A stretch of 64,000 bases of DNA, from positions 62,001 to 126,000 of the forward strand of contig QAYZ01000016.1 of assembly GCA_003054655.1 (NCBI GenBank), given 5' to 3'. The translations under genes and the position numbers were made by a program. Each line of letters starts with the position of its first letter. Within the stretch, counting starts at the first letter, position 1. Source of the DNA: Spartobacteria bacterium LR76. GTDB taxonomy: Bacteria; Verrucomicrobiota; Verrucomicrobiia; Chthoniobacterales; Terrimicrobiaceae. Positions 33,036 through 43,160 of the stretch are shown here, one piece after another. The notes under the pieces were generated by a model. The model was not told the origin of the DNA and did no database searches. It was given only the letters and a program-made list of their open reading frames with translations.

Positions 33036-33500
33036 ATGAAAAAAGCCCTCGTTCTTTTTTGCGGAGCCCTGGTGTTTTCGGCACTTTGTTTCGTGCCTCG
33101 GGCGGCTGCGGCGGAGGAGGGCGGTTGGATTGAGGATTTTGCCCAGGCCAGCGCGTTGTCGAAGAAGACAAACCGGCCGATGCTGCTGGAGTTTACCGGT
33201 TCGGACTGGTGTCCGCCCTGCATCCAGATGAACAAGCAGATTTTCTCGACGAAGAAGTTTCAGGACTTTGCCAAGGACAACCTTGTCCTCATGAAAGTCG
33301 ACTTTCCGATGCGCAAGCCCCAAAACACCGCGCTCAAGCAGCAGAACCTCCAGCTCGATGAAAAATTCGGCGTGAATGGAGCCGTGCCGACCATGGTTCT
33401 CCTCTCGCCGGACGGCAAGGTGCTGGCGGTTCACCAGGGGTTCTTCATGGAAGGTCTCGATGCCTTCATCCAGTGGATCAAGGACAACACTGCCGCATAA
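33036..33500 (+). CDS. secreted thioredoxin-fold protein
   Basis: Started at ATG 33036 (MKKALVLFCGALVFSALCFV), a signal peptide; a TTG five codons earlier is possible. It has 154 residues. The thioredoxin core begins RPMLLEFTGSDWCPPCIQM with active-site Cys59-Pro-Pro-Cys62, and the cis-Pro loop is GAVPTMVLL. The CPPC site and export suggest a periplasmic disulfide oxidoreductase, perhaps for cytochrome or envelope protein thiols. Confidence 0.9.
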   Translation: MKKALVLFCGALVFSALCFVPRAAAAEEGGWIEDFAQASALSKKTNRPMLLEFTGSDWCPPCIQMNKQIFSTKKFQDFAKDNLVLMKVDFPMRKPQNTALKQQNLQLDEKFGVNGAVPTMVLLSPDGKVLAVHQGFFMEGLDAFIQWIKDNTAA

Positions 33501-33556
33501 GCGGGAAGTGTGACTTTTTGATTCTATCCGGGAGCATTTTGCTCTAGGGTCGGGTT

Positions 33557-33928
33557 ATGGCTGACCCTCGTACTGTCAAGCCGAAGATCCCCGCCCGTGT
33601 CATTATCACGGCGGTGGCTATCGGTCTCGGTGTTTTTCTGTTCGTCATTGTCGCTGTCATGCAGAGCGGGCGGGGGCTTGCCGAGGCGCGAATGTCCGGG
33701 ACGATCATCAAGAAGGAGTTCAATCCCGCCCCCGAGGAGCAGATCGTCATCGCACGTGACGGCAAGGTCAATGCCCGCCACAAGGAAGGGGATTTCATTC
33801 TTACCGTGGAGGTGCCTCAGAAGGATGGCACCAAGAAGATATTCAATGTCTGGCTCGACAAGGCTCGCTATGACGCTGTCAACGTGGGCGATACCTATGA
33901 TGTCGGCCCGGCGTTGGTGCCAGAATAG
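33557..33928 (+). CDS. small single-pass membrane protein, unknown function
   Basis: A 123-residue protein. Residues 1-13 are basic and cytoplasmic, 14-36 form one membrane helix (VIITAVAIGLGVFLFVIVAV). The remainder is a small soluble domain, probably beta-rich (MSGTIIKKEFNPAPEEQIVI, FILTVEVPQKDGTKKIFNVW). No family recognised. It lies 79 bp before moxR in the same direction and may be co-transcribed with the Bat cluster. Confidence 0.75.
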   Translation: MADPRTVKPKIPARVIITAVAIGLGVFLFVIVAVMQSGRGLAEARMSGTIIKKEFNPAPEEQIVIARDGKVNARHKEGDFILTVEVPQKDGTKKIFNVWLDKARYDAVNVGDTYDVGPALVPE

Positions 33929-34007
33929 TCGCAGGCAAATTTTGAACGCTGTGCGCATCCTGATGTCTCAGGATGTAAATACATTGTGATTCTCTAAATC
34001 ATCTCCC

Positions 34008-34997
<990 letters not shown>

Positions 34998-35032
34998 TCG
35001 TCCTGACGACTAATGCGCCAGTAATGGTAATG

Positions 35033-35057
35033 GGGGAGTGCGACGTCCGCGCTCCCC
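35033..35057 (+). other. intercistronic stem-loop between moxR and the DUF58 gene
   Basis: A 10-bp stem (35033-35042 with 35048-35057, one G-T pair, loop ACGTC) sits in the only sizeable gap (76 bp) near the start of the Bat cluster. No T run follows, so it is not a standard terminator. It may stabilise the moxR message or tune expression of the downstream genes. Confidence 0.55.
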
Positions 35058-35073
35058 GGTGTGAACCCCTGCC

Positions 35074-35961
35074 ATGAAAAGAGACCCCAAAGAGATTCTG
35101 AAAAAGATTCGCCGCATCGAGTTGCGTACGCGGCGCCTGGTGAACTCCTCGTTCGCTGGTCAATACCATAGCGTGTTCAAAGGGCGCGGCATGAACTTCG
35201 AGGAAGTTCGTGAATACGCCCCGGGCGACGAAATTCGTTCCATCGACTGGAATGTCACGGCTCGCATGAATGTCCCTTACGTGAAAAAATTCACCGAGGA
35301 GCGCGAGATGACCGTGATGCTGCTGGTGGACGTGAGCGCGTCGGGCAGTTTTGGCAGCGTGGAACTGAGCAAGCGCGAGCTGGCCGCCGAGGTAGCCGCC
35401 ATCCTGGCCTTCAGCGCCATCAACAACAACGACAAGGTCGGCTTGATCCTTTTCTCGGACCATGTGGAGCTTTTCATCCCGCCGAAGAAAGGACGGTTGC
35501 ACACGCTGCGGCTCATTCGCGAGATGCTGTATTTTGAACCCAGGGGCACGGGGACAAATATCTCGGTGGCTCTTGATTACCTCAACAAGGTCGTGGCCCG
35601 CCGGGCCGTTGTCTTCATGATCTCGGACTTTATCGCACCCGACTATAGCAAGCCCCTGACCGCCGCCAGCCGCCGCCACGATCTCGTGGCGATGCCGGTG
35701 CTCGACCCCGGTGAGGAGACCCTTCCCGACATCGGCCTCGTCACTCTGGAGGATGCGGAAACCGGGGAGTTGATCGAAATCGACACCTCCCGGCGCGAAA
35801 CCCGCAACGCCTATGCGGCTGCGGAGGAGCGCCGCCGCAAGGACCTCAAGAAGCTCCTTGGCTCGCGCGGCATCGACCAGGTGCCGCTCGTAACCAATGA
35901 GGATTACCTGATCCCGCTGCGCAGCTTTTTCGAGCAGCGTGAAAGGAGGCAGGCAGCATGA
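35074..35961 (+). CDS. DUF58 domain protein (VWA-like)
   Basis: A 295-residue cytoplasmic protein. The DUF58 hallmark FEEVREYAPGDEIRSIDWN is at 42-60, and the MIDAS-like strand VMLLVDVSASGSFGS follows at 81-95. Such proteins are the usual partner of MoxR ATPases. No membrane helix. The 3' end overlaps the next start by 4 bp (ATGA). Confidence 0.93.
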   Translation: MKRDPKEILKKIRRIELRTRRLVNSSFAGQYHSVFKGRGMNFEEVREYAPGDEIRSIDWNVTARMNVPYVKKFTEEREMTVMLLVDVSASGSFGSVELSKRELAAEVAAILAFSAINNNDKVGLILFSDHVELFIPPKKGRLHTLRLIREMLYFEPRGTGTNISVALDYLNKVVARRAVVFMISDFIAPDYSKPLTAASRRHDLVAMPVLDPGEETLPDIGLVTLEDAETGELIEIDTSRRETRNAYAAAEERRRKDLKKLLGSRGIDQVPLVTNEDYLIPLRSFFEQRERRQAA

Positions 35962-36473
35962 TGCCCACCCAGCCAGCCGCCACGCCTGCGCCCATTCACG
36001 ACATCGCCGGTCCGGTGTGGATATTTCCTTATCCCGTGTGGGGTGTGATCGGAGCCGGTGTGCTCCTGCTCATCCTCCTCGGCATTGCCGTCTGGTTCCT
36101 GCGGCGCAAGCCGGGTCCGCGCGTCCTGACGGCAAGACAACGCGCCCTCAACGCCATCGCGGCGTTTCGAGCCAAGGGCGCGGAGGCCGACGCCTACGAG
36201 TTTGGCGTGAAGGTTTCCGACGCGCTTCGCACCTACATTCGCGACCAGTATGGCGTGGATGCCGTCACGCGCACCTCGGTGGAGTTTCTGGACGTCATCC
36301 GCACAAACGCTGTTTTCACCGCCAATGAGAAGGCTGCCATCTCGGAGTTTCTCGAGTCGGTCGACTTGATGAAGTTTGCCCGTCAGACGGCGGGTGTGGA
36401 GGAGATCACCCAGTTGCTCGACATCGCGGCGCGCGTCGTGAATGGAGAACAGTCAGCCGGAGCGGCCAAATGA
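35958..36473 (+). CDS. DUF4381-like membrane protein of the Bat cluster
   Basis: A 171-residue protein. A short Pro-rich N-terminus with IHDIAGPVWIFPYPVWG precedes one membrane helix (IGAGVLLLILLGIAVWFLRR). A cytoplasmic helical domain of about 120 residues follows (ALRTYIRDQYGVDAVTRTSV, FLESVDLMKFAR). Position between DUF58 and BatA matches DUF4381 proteins of Bat operons. Role unknown. It overlaps both neighbours by 4 bp. Confidence 0.8.
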   Translation: MMPTQPAATPAPIHDIAGPVWIFPYPVWGVIGAGVLLLILLGIAVWFLRRKPGPRVLTARQRALNAIAAFRAKGAEADAYEFGVKVSDALRTYIRDQYGVDAVTRTSVEFLDVIRTNAVFTANEKAAISEFLESVDLMKFARQTAGVEEITQLLDIAARVVNGEQSAGAAK

Positions 36474-37492
36474 TGGACAGCACGCCTTTTGGTTTCAGCT
36501 TCGCTCATCCCTGGGTCCTGCTGCTTTTGCTGCTCATCCCGGTGCTGGCGATATTGAAGGGTCGGGTTGGGGGATCGCCGGGCATCACGTTCTCCAGTAC
36601 GAGCGCCCTGGCAGAGATCGGAAAACGCCGCAAGTCCCGGGCGGGAGCCTTTCTCAACATGATCGCATACCTCGCGATCGCATGCATGATCGTCGCCCTG
36701 GCGCGGCCTCAACTCGGGCGCACTCTCACGCGAGTACAGGCCAGCGGCGTGGATATCATGCTCGTGATCGACGTGTCGCGCTCGATGCTCGCCGAGGACT
36801 ACACCATCGGCAACGAACACGCCAACCGCATCGATGCGGTGAAGCAGGTGACGGAGCAGTTCATACGGCAGCGTCCGAATGACCGTATCGGCATCATCGC
36901 CTTTGCCGGCAAGCCGTACCTCGTGAGTCCGCTCACGCTGGATCACGACTGGCTCATTCAAAATCTCGATCGCATCCGCATCGGCATGGTGGAGGATGGC
37001 ACCGCCATCGGCTCCGCCACGGCGGCAGCGGCCAACCGGCTCAAGGACAAGGAGGCCAAGACCAAGCTCATCGTGCTCCTGAGTGATGGTGATAACAACG
37101 CGGGTCGCGTCACGCCGATCACCGCGGCAGAGGCGGCCAAGGCGCTCGGCATCCGCATCTATACGATCGGTGCGGGATCCCAGCAGCCGACGGTGCCGTT
37201 CCCCTTTACCGATCCTTTTGGGCGCACGCAGTACCAGATGGTGCCGATGGAGTTCAACGAAGACACGCTCAAGGAGATCGCACAGATCACCAAGGGCAAA
37301 TACTTCCCTGCCACCGACACCGCATCGCTCAAGAAAACCTTTAACGAGATCGACAACATGGAAAAGACCAAGGTCGAGGTGTCAAAGACCGCCGACTATC
37401 GCGACCTCTTCGCGTGGTTCCTCATCGCTGGTTTTGGCTTCCTGAGTCTCGAAATCATCCTTTCCCAAACCGTATGGAGACGTCTTCCCTGA
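36470..37492 (+). CDS. batA: BatA, VWA-domain membrane protein
   Basis: A 340-residue protein. An N-terminal hydrophobic pair of helices (FAHPWVLLLLLLIPVLAILK; MIAYLAIACMIVALARPQLG) leads into a VWA domain with MIDAS LVIDVSRSM, then FAGKPYLVSPLTLD and VLLSDGDNNAG. A C-terminal membrane helix (LFAWFLIAGFGFLSLEIIL) anchors it. BatA is the first VWA component of the Bat aerotolerance system. The last 19 bp overlap the next gene's start. Confidence 0.93.
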   Translation: MMDSTPFGFSFAHPWVLLLLLLIPVLAILKGRVGGSPGITFSSTSALAEIGKRRKSRAGAFLNMIAYLAIACMIVALARPQLGRTLTRVQASGVDIMLVIDVSRSMLAEDYTIGNEHANRIDAVKQVTEQFIRQRPNDRIGIIAFAGKPYLVSPLTLDHDWLIQNLDRIRIGMVEDGTAIGSATAAAANRLKDKEAKTKLIVLLSDGDNNAGRVTPITAAEAAKALGIRIYTIGAGSQQPTVPFPFTDPFGRTQYQMVPMEFNEDTLKEIAQITKGKYFPATDTASLKKTFNEIDNMEKTKVEVSKTADYRDLFAWFLIAGFGFLSLEIILSQTVWRRLP

Positions 37493-39699
37493 CCTTTGCC
37501 CAGCCCTGGTGGCTGCTCGGTATCCTGGCTGCGCCTGCCTTCGCGATTCTTTACATTTGGTCGCAGCGGCGAGGTGATGCCCTTATTTCCCGGCTGGTGG
37601 CTCCCCGTCTCAAGGCGGAGCTGGCCAATGGCGTCAGCCTTGGCCGCCGCATCTTCCGCGCGGTTCTCGTGCTGGCTGCGGTCATCCTCATGGCGATCGC
37701 GCTGGCCCGGCCCCAGATGGGTTTCATCGAGAACGAGATCAAGCATCGCGGCCGCGATATCATCATCGCGGTGGATACCTCGCGAAGCATGCTCGCGACC
37801 GATGTGCCGCCGACCCGGCTGGCCCGGGCCAAGCTGCTGGCGCAGGATCTCATGCGCTTCGCCGCTGGTGACCGCATCGGGCTGGTGGCCTTTGCGGGAA
37901 GCTCGTTCCTCCAGGCCCCGCTCACCCTGGACCAGGCGGCCGTGCTCCAGGCTCTGGACGAACTCGACACCAATGTGATTCCCAAGGGCGGCACCAACAT
38001 CGCCGCCGCCATTCGCACCGCCGACGAGGCGTTTGGGAAGGGGGAAGGTAATACGAGAGCGCTGGTGATTCTCACCGACGGCGAAGAGCTGGATGCCGAT
38101 GGCATTGCCGCCGCAAAAAAGGCCGCCGAGCAGGGCGTGCGCGTATTTACCGTGGGTATCGGCTCGCCGGAGGGATCGCTCATCCCGATCCCGGCGGAGG
38201 GGGGCGGATCGGACTTTGTCCGCGACCAGGCGGGCAAGCCGGTGCAGAGCCGTCTGGACGCCAATCGCCTCAAGGAAATCGCCGCAGCGGGCGGGGGATT
38301 CTATCAGCCGCTCGGCCCCGATGCCGCCAAGGCCATTTTTGAGAAAGGCATCCTCCCCATGGAGGAGGCGGATTCCACGACTGCGACGTCGCGGCAGCCG
38401 ATCGAGCGGTATCAATGGCCGCTGGGGTTTGCCCTCGGGTTGATCGTGATCTGGCTCCTGGTGGGAGATCGCCGCCGACCGGTACGCGTTTCGCGTCCTG
38501 CGCTGGGCGCTCTCGCCATCGTGCTTCTCGCCCCCTCGGTACGGGCCGATGCCCTGGGCGATTATCAGGCGGGAAACTACGACAAGGCCATGCAGCAGTT
38601 CTCTGAGCGTCTGAAGGCCAGTCCGGATTCCGTGGAGATTCAGTACAACGCCGGTGCCGCCGCCTACAAGATGGGCGACTACGGCAAGGCGGTGGAGCAT
38701 TTCACCAAGGCCATCCTGGCCGAGGATAATAAGCTCCGTGAGGAGGCCCTCTATAACCTCGGCAACTCTCTCGTGCGTCGAGGAGAGGCGGCCAAAGGCA
38801 ATGAGGAAAAGAAGGCGGATTGGAAGAATGCGATCCAGCACTACACCGAGGCTTTGAAGGTCGATCCCAAGGACAAAAAGGCAGAGGAGAATCGCGAGAT
38901 CGTCAAAAAACTGCTCGAGGAACTCGAAAAGCAGGAAAAGCAGCAGGACCAGCAAAAGAACGATCAGCAAAAGCAGGATCAAAAGGACAAAAAGGATCAA
39001 AACAAGGATCAGCAGCAACAGCAGCAGAATCAGCAGCAAAAGGACCAGAACAAGGACCAGAACAAGGACCAACAGCAGCAGAAGGATCAGCAACAACAGC
39101 AGCAAAACCAGGATCAGAAAAAGGACGACAAGCAGGAGCAGAAACCCGATCAGCAAAAGCAGCAGGGTCAGGGGCAAGACTCCCAGGATCAAAAGAAGGA
39201 TCAGGATCAGAACGGCAAATCCGGCGATCAGGATAAGAAGGACCAGCAGGGTGGGGACAAAAAGGACCAGCAGCAGGACCAGCAATCCAAGGGAGACCAG
39301 AAGCAGGACGACCAAAAGAAGGATCAGCAGAAAGATCAACAGAACCAGCAGGGTGACCAGGGCAAGGAGCAGCAAAAAGACCAGCAGCAGCCCCAGCAGG
39401 GCCAGAATCCCAGCCAGGGCGGTCAGCCGGATCAGAAGCAGGATCAAACCGGTCCTCAGCCGACGCCTACACCCGGTGAGAAAAAGCAGGGTGAGCTGAA
39501 GACCGCTGGAGATCAGCAGGGCCAGCAGCAACCTCAGGGACAGGAGGGCCAGGGGGCGGCTGCAGGCGAGGGCGAGGAAAAGGACGGGGAAATGTCTGCC
39601 GCCCAGGCTCGCAGCTTGCTAAACTCCCTGCGCTCCGACGAGGAGCGCGTGAAATTGATGCAACGTCAGCAAACAGAAGATACGGTGAAGGACTGGTAA
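37474..39699 (+). CDS. batB: BatB-BatC fusion: VWA protein with TPR and long Gln/Lys/Asp-rich region
   Basis: A 741-residue protein started at ATG 37474 (METSSLTFAQPWWLLGIL). Two N-terminal membrane helices precede a VWA domain with IIIAVDTSRSM and VILTDGEELDADG. A membrane segment (about 315-350) follows, then TPR repeats (DYQAGNYDKAMQQFSERLKA, NAGAAAYKMGDYGKAVEHF). Residues about 485-695 are low-complexity KDQQQ-type sequence. The end has the BatC-like SAAQARSLLNSLRSDEE. In Bacteroides BatB and BatC are separate proteins, so this is a fusion. It overlaps batA and batD. Confidence 0.92.
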   Translation: METSSLTFAQPWWLLGILAAPAFAILYIWSQRRGDALISRLVAPRLKAELANGVSLGRRIFRAVLVLAAVILMAIALARPQMGFIENEIKHRGRDIIIAVDTSRSMLATDVPPTRLARAKLLAQDLMRFAAGDRIGLVAFAGSSFLQAPLTLDQAAVLQALDELDTNVIPKGGTNIAAAIRTADEAFGKGEGNTRALVILTDGEELDADGIAAAKKAAEQGVRVFTVGIGSPEGSLIPIPAEGGGSDFVRDQAGKPVQSRLDANRLKEIAAAGGGFYQPLGPDAAKAIFEKGILPMEEADSTTATSRQPIERYQWPLGFALGLIVIWLLVGDRRRPVRVSRPALGALAIVLLAPSVRADALGDYQAGNYDKAMQQFSERLKASPDSVEIQYNAGAAAYKMGDYGKAVEHFTKAILAEDNKLREEALYNLGNSLVRRGEAAKGNEEKKADWKNAIQHYTEALKVDPKDKKAEENREIVKKLLEELEKQEKQQDQQKNDQQKQDQKDKKDQNKDQQQQQQNQQQKDQNKDQNKDQQQQKDQQQQQQNQDQKKDDKQEQKPDQQKQQGQGQDSQDQKKDQDQNGKSGDQDKKDQQGGDKKDQQQDQQSKGDQKQDDQKKDQQKDQQNQQGDQGKEQQKDQQQPQQGQNPSQGGQPDQKQDQTGPQPTPTPGEKKQGELKTAGDQQGQQQPQGQEGQGAAAGEGEEKDGEMSAAQARSLLNSLRSDEERVKLMQRQQTEDTVKDW
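38927..39560 (+). repeat. low-complexity Gln/Lys/Asp coding repeat inside the BatB-BatC fusion
   Basis: Dense CAG/CAA, AAG/AAA and GAC/GAT codons give KDQQQ and DQQK runs, about 200 residues. It is purine-rich on the plus strand. Its complement opens a long Leu/Val-rich false reading frame. Such tracts are prone to slippage and length variation. Confidence 0.9.
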
Positions 39700-41630
39700 T
39701 GCATACGCTAACCAATAATCGGATGAAGTTTGGCGCGGTCGCGGCGTTTGCCGTGATGCTGGCCGCCGCGTCTGGCTACGCCCAGAAGGTGTCGGCCGAT
39801 CTTTCCCAGGAGGTCACCTCCGTCGGCGAGGCCGTGCAGTTGAATATCTCGGTGACCGGAGCAACGGGAGCCCGGGTGCCTGGCCAGCTCAAAGTCAACG
39901 GGCTGCAGATCGACTTCGCGGGCCGCAGCGAGCAGATCAATATCATCAACTTTCAGAAAACGGTCTCGTCGGTCTACACCTACCTCATCGTTCCGCTCAA
40001 GACGGGCGATTTCACCATCCCTCCGATCGAGGTGTTGATCAACGGGCAGAAGTACAAGACGGCTCCGCTGGCCCTGCGGGTGGGAGCCAGTTCCGGAGGG
40101 TTCGCAGGCGGGCAGGGGCAGCAGGGTCGCGCCCGCTCGCCTCAATCCCAGATGCAGGCTCAGATGCAGGCGCTCATGCAGTTCATGAATCAGGGTGTGC
40201 AGCCGCCGCAACCCCAGCAGATCCAGCCGGGGCAGCAGTCTCAGGGCCGGCAGCCTTCAGGCGATGACGATGCGGAACCCGCCTATGGCGACCTCATCAT
40301 TCCCAAGACATCCGCTTACGTCGGCGAGGTCATTCCGGTGGAAATCCGGTTTTATTTCAACGCCAACTATCCCACACAGCTACGGGATCAGCCGACCTTT
40401 GGCGGCGATGGGTTCACGGTGATGGACTTTTCCAAGCCGACCCAGCGCGAGCAGGAGATCAACGGGGTGCCGTATAACGTGGTCATCTTCCAGACCGCCA
40501 TCACGGCGGTGAAATCCGGTCCACTGGAGATCCCTCCTGCCAAGATCGAGGGGCGCATCCAGGTTCCGGCCCGGGGAAGCTCTCAGGATGACTTTTTCAA
40601 CGGCTTCTTCGGAGGACAGGGATTTGGCATGACCGCCCGCGACATGACGGTTTCCACGAAACCATCGAAGATCGACATCAAGCCGCTGCCCAAGGAGGAC
40701 CGCCCGGATGACTTCTCCGGAGCCATCGGACAATTCTCGCTGGATGCCAAGGCGACGCCCAAAAAGGTCGACGCTGGCGAACCTATCACCCTTTCGGTCA
40801 AGGTCGCGGGACGCGGCAACTTTGGAGCCATCACGGCCCCGACGCTTTTGGACGCGGAGAACTGGCGCAGCTATCCGCCAAATGAAAAGTTCACGCCGAG
40901 CGCATCCGACCCGATCGGCTACAACGGCGAGAAGGTCTTTGAATACACCATCGTGGCTCGCAGTGATGCGACGCTCACGCCGACACCGGAGTTTTCCTTC
41001 TTTGATCCGGCGGTGGAGAAGTACGTGACGCTCAAGGCATCCCCCATCGCCGTGGTGGCACGGGGATCGTCCAATGCGACTCAGACCACGACTGCCCAGG
41101 CGACATCCAGCCCCACACCCCAGGCTGCGACTCCGCCTCCGGCGGCTCCCGCCTCGCCGGAAACTGCATCGGATCTCGTCACGAGCTTCCGGCGCGGTGC
41201 TTTCCAGCCGACGTTGACCAATCCGACCTTCCTCATAGTGAATGGAGTGGCGGCACTCGCACTGCTGGGGCTGCTGGCTCTCGGCGTTCTCCGAGCGGTC
41301 GCAAACTCCGAGGCATCACAGCGCGCTGCCCGTTTGCGTGAGGTGCGCCGCACCCTGCATGCCGCGGAAGATCCCAATAAATCCGCGGAGGAGTTCTTTG
41401 CGCTTGCGGCGGAGTTTGTCCAAGGTCGTCTCTCGATTGCGGGAGGCCAGGGGTCGACCCGGGACATGCTGGAGTCGAGCAAGGTCTCCGAGGAAACGCG
41501 CACTGCGATTTACGCGCTGCTCAATCAGGCTGATGAGGCTCGATATGCAGCCACCCATGGCACCTCGCTCGATCGCGAGGCCCGTCACACTTACATCCAG
41601 CAACTCAAGAAATTCGATGCGCAGGTTTAA
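39699..41630 (+). CDS. batD: BatD, oxygen-tolerance protein
   Basis: A 643-residue protein. The start codon overlaps the previous stop (TAATG); a later ATG at 39723 is possible. Signal peptide FGAVAAFAVMLAAASGYAQK. It has repeated beta-sandwich domains (SADLSQEVTSVGEAVQLNIS, YGDLIIPKTSAYVGEVIPVE, AKATPKKVDAGEPITLSVKV) with a Gln/Pro-rich insert near 155-190. A C-terminal membrane helix (FLIVNGVAALALLGLLALGV) leads to a cytoplasmic tail. BatD family members sit at the envelope in Bat operons. Confidence 0.93.
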   Translation: MHTLTNNRMKFGAVAAFAVMLAAASGYAQKVSADLSQEVTSVGEAVQLNISVTGATGARVPGQLKVNGLQIDFAGRSEQINIINFQKTVSSVYTYLIVPLKTGDFTIPPIEVLINGQKYKTAPLALRVGASSGGFAGGQGQQGRARSPQSQMQAQMQALMQFMNQGVQPPQPQQIQPGQQSQGRQPSGDDDAEPAYGDLIIPKTSAYVGEVIPVEIRFYFNANYPTQLRDQPTFGGDGFTVMDFSKPTQREQEINGVPYNVVIFQTAITAVKSGPLEIPPAKIEGRIQVPARGSSQDDFFNGFFGGQGFGMTARDMTVSTKPSKIDIKPLPKEDRPDDFSGAIGQFSLDAKATPKKVDAGEPITLSVKVAGRGNFGAITAPTLLDAENWRSYPPNEKFTPSASDPIGYNGEKVFEYTIVARSDATLTPTPEFSFFDPAVEKYVTLKASPIAVVARGSSNATQTTTAQATSSPTPQAATPPPAAPASPETASDLVTSFRRGAFQPTLTNPTFLIVNGVAALALLGLLALGVLRAVANSEASQRAARLREVRRTLHAAEDPNKSAEEFFALAAEFVQGRLSIAGGQGSTRDMLESSKVSEETRTAIYALLNQADEARYAATHGTSLDREARHTYIQQLKKFDAQV

Positions 41631-42357
41631 TTCACTCCTTTTGGTCGGTCTCGCGGCAGCAGCCTTCGCCGGTCGCGTGCAGGCTGGTCCCGCCGAGGAT
41701 GCGGCGGCGGCTTATGCCAAGGGCGACTACCAGGCAGCCGCCCGGGGATATGAGACAGCAGTGGCCACGCTGCCGAGTTCCGGCCTTTACTACAATCTCG
41801 CCATGGCGGAGATGAAGGCTGGTGACCGCCCTGCGGCGGCGCTGAATTTCCGTCGCACCCTTGTCCTCGATCCGAGGATGGTCGATGCAAAGATCGCGCT
41901 CTCCGAGATCGAGCGTTCGCAAGGTCTGCCAGTCGCGAAGGAGGGGATCTTTGACAAGATCAGCCCCTACGTGCCATTCACCACGGTCATCTCCGTGGGA
42001 AGCGTGCTATTTTGGCTCGGCGCATTTCTTGCGGTGGGGCTGCTGGTGTTCCGGCGCGGAGGCTTTGGCGTGGTCGTGGGAGCGGCCCTCGTCGTGGTTG
42101 GCGGAGCCCTTGCTGCCGCCGCTTTGATTTCTGAACCCGCCTGGGCTCAGCGCAATGACGGGGTGGTTATTTCCACCAAGCCCGTCGCTTTGCTCGATGC
42201 CCCGGCGGATCAATCGCCCACGCTCACGAATCTGCCCCCGGCCTCGTGCGTTCGCATCATCAGCAAGCGCGGAGAGTGGACCTACTGCGAATCTCCTGCT
42301 GGAGAAAAAGGATGGCTACCCTCGGCAAGCTTGCAACCCGTCGTTCCCGCAGCCTGA
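41617..42357 (+). CDS. BatE-like protein: TPR plus SH3 domain
   Basis: Start ATG 41617 (MRRFNSLLLVGLAAAAFAGR) opens a signal peptide inside the last codons of batD. A 246-residue protein with TPR-like helices (AAAAYAKGDYQAAARGYETA, SGLYYNLAMAEMKAGDRPAA). Two central membrane helices follow near 115-165. A bacterial SH3-type domain (KPVALLDAPADQSPTLTNLP, VRIISKRGEWTYCESPAGEK) completes it. This matches BatE arrangement. It overlaps batD by 14 bp and the next gene by 46 bp. Confidence 0.85.
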   Translation: MRRFNSLLLVGLAAAAFAGRVQAGPAEDAAAAYAKGDYQAAARGYETAVATLPSSGLYYNLAMAEMKAGDRPAAALNFRRTLVLDPRMVDAKIALSEIERSQGLPVAKEGIFDKISPYVPFTTVISVGSVLFWLGAFLAVGLLVFRRGGFGVVVGAALVVVGGALAAAALISEPAWAQRNDGVVISTKPVALLDAPADQSPTLTNLPPASCVRIISKRGEWTYCESPAGEKGWLPSASLQPVVPAA

Positions 42358-43160
42358 TCGCTGCGCTAGCCGTCGCGGTGTTCCTGCCTGCGGCGGGCTA
42401 TGCGGCTGGCGAGCCGTGGGCTGGCAAGATCACCCCGCTCGGGAAGGGGGCCTTCCCGGACATTCCTCCCTTTGAGGGGGAGTTTCGCTTTGGCTGGTCC
42501 GACATCGAGGCGGCGCGTGCGAAAGCAACCTTCGATAAAAAGGAGGATAAGTACGTTGTCGACGTGTCTGGAGGCACGACGGGACTGGCTCGCACCCTTT
42601 GGTCGCTGGATGCCACCCATCACGCGGAGTTCTATGTGGATACGTTGCGGCCCACAGTCTTTGATCAGGTGGAAAAGTACGCCAAGCGCACCATTACCAC
42701 GCGTGGTGAGTTCCGTTCCGACGGCTTCTGGCGGCACCGGGAATCGAAACCCGGCAAGCCGGAGAAATGGAAGAAGATCAAGATCGAGCCGATCTGGGAC
42801 ATGGTGGCCGGAATGTTCTTCGTGCGCAGCCAGCGTCTCGCCGACGGAGACCAGATCGTTATCAACCTCTATCCCGGCGACTCCGCCTTTTTCACCGAGA
42901 TCACCGTGCTTAAGCGTGAAAAGATCACGATCGACGGCAAGACCCACGATGCGATCAAGCTGGAGTTCAAGCCCCAGCGCATCACCCGCAAGGACGGCAA
43001 GTACGGCCTGGAGCCGCATCGCAAATTCAAGCGCGGCGTGGTCTGGCTTTCCGACGACCAATACCGCATGCCCCTGCGGGCCGAAGTGGATATTTTTATC
43101 GGCTATGTATTCGGAGAGCTTGCCAACGTGAGGTTCCAGGATGGTAGCACTCTTCCGTGA
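42312..43160 (+). CDS. DUF3108 exported protein
   Basis: Start ATG 42312 (MATLGKLATRRSRSLIAALA), read inside the 3' end of the BatE-like gene. A 282-residue protein with signal peptide ending YAAGE. DUF3108 pattern: FRFGWSDIEAARAKATFDKK, then FYVDTLRPTVFDQVEKYAKR, and KIEPIWDMVAGMFFVRSQRL. These are periplasmic, beta-rich proteins of unclear role. The stop overlaps the next GTG start (GTGA). Confidence 0.85.
   Translation: MATLGKLATRRSRSLIAALAVAVFLPAAGYAAGEPWAGKITPLGKGAFPDIPPFEGEFRFGWSDIEAARAKATFDKKEDKYVVDVSGGTTGLARTLWSLDATHHAEFYVDTLRPTVFDQVEKYAKRTITTRGEFRSDGFWRHRESKPGKPEKWKKIKIEPIWDMVAGMFFVRSQRLADGDQIVINLYPGDSAFFTEITVLKREKITIDGKTHDAIKLEFKPQRITRKDGKYGLEPHRKFKRGVVWLSDDQYRMPLRAEVDIFIGYVFGELANVRFQDGSTLP

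Noticed and set aside
37396-39531. Long minus-strand frame of 711 codons, Leu/Val/Ile-rich, looking like a membrane protein
   Set aside because: It is the complement of the Gln/Lys/Asp tract and VWA region of the BatB-BatC fusion. The Leu runs come only from reading CAG/AAG codons backwards.
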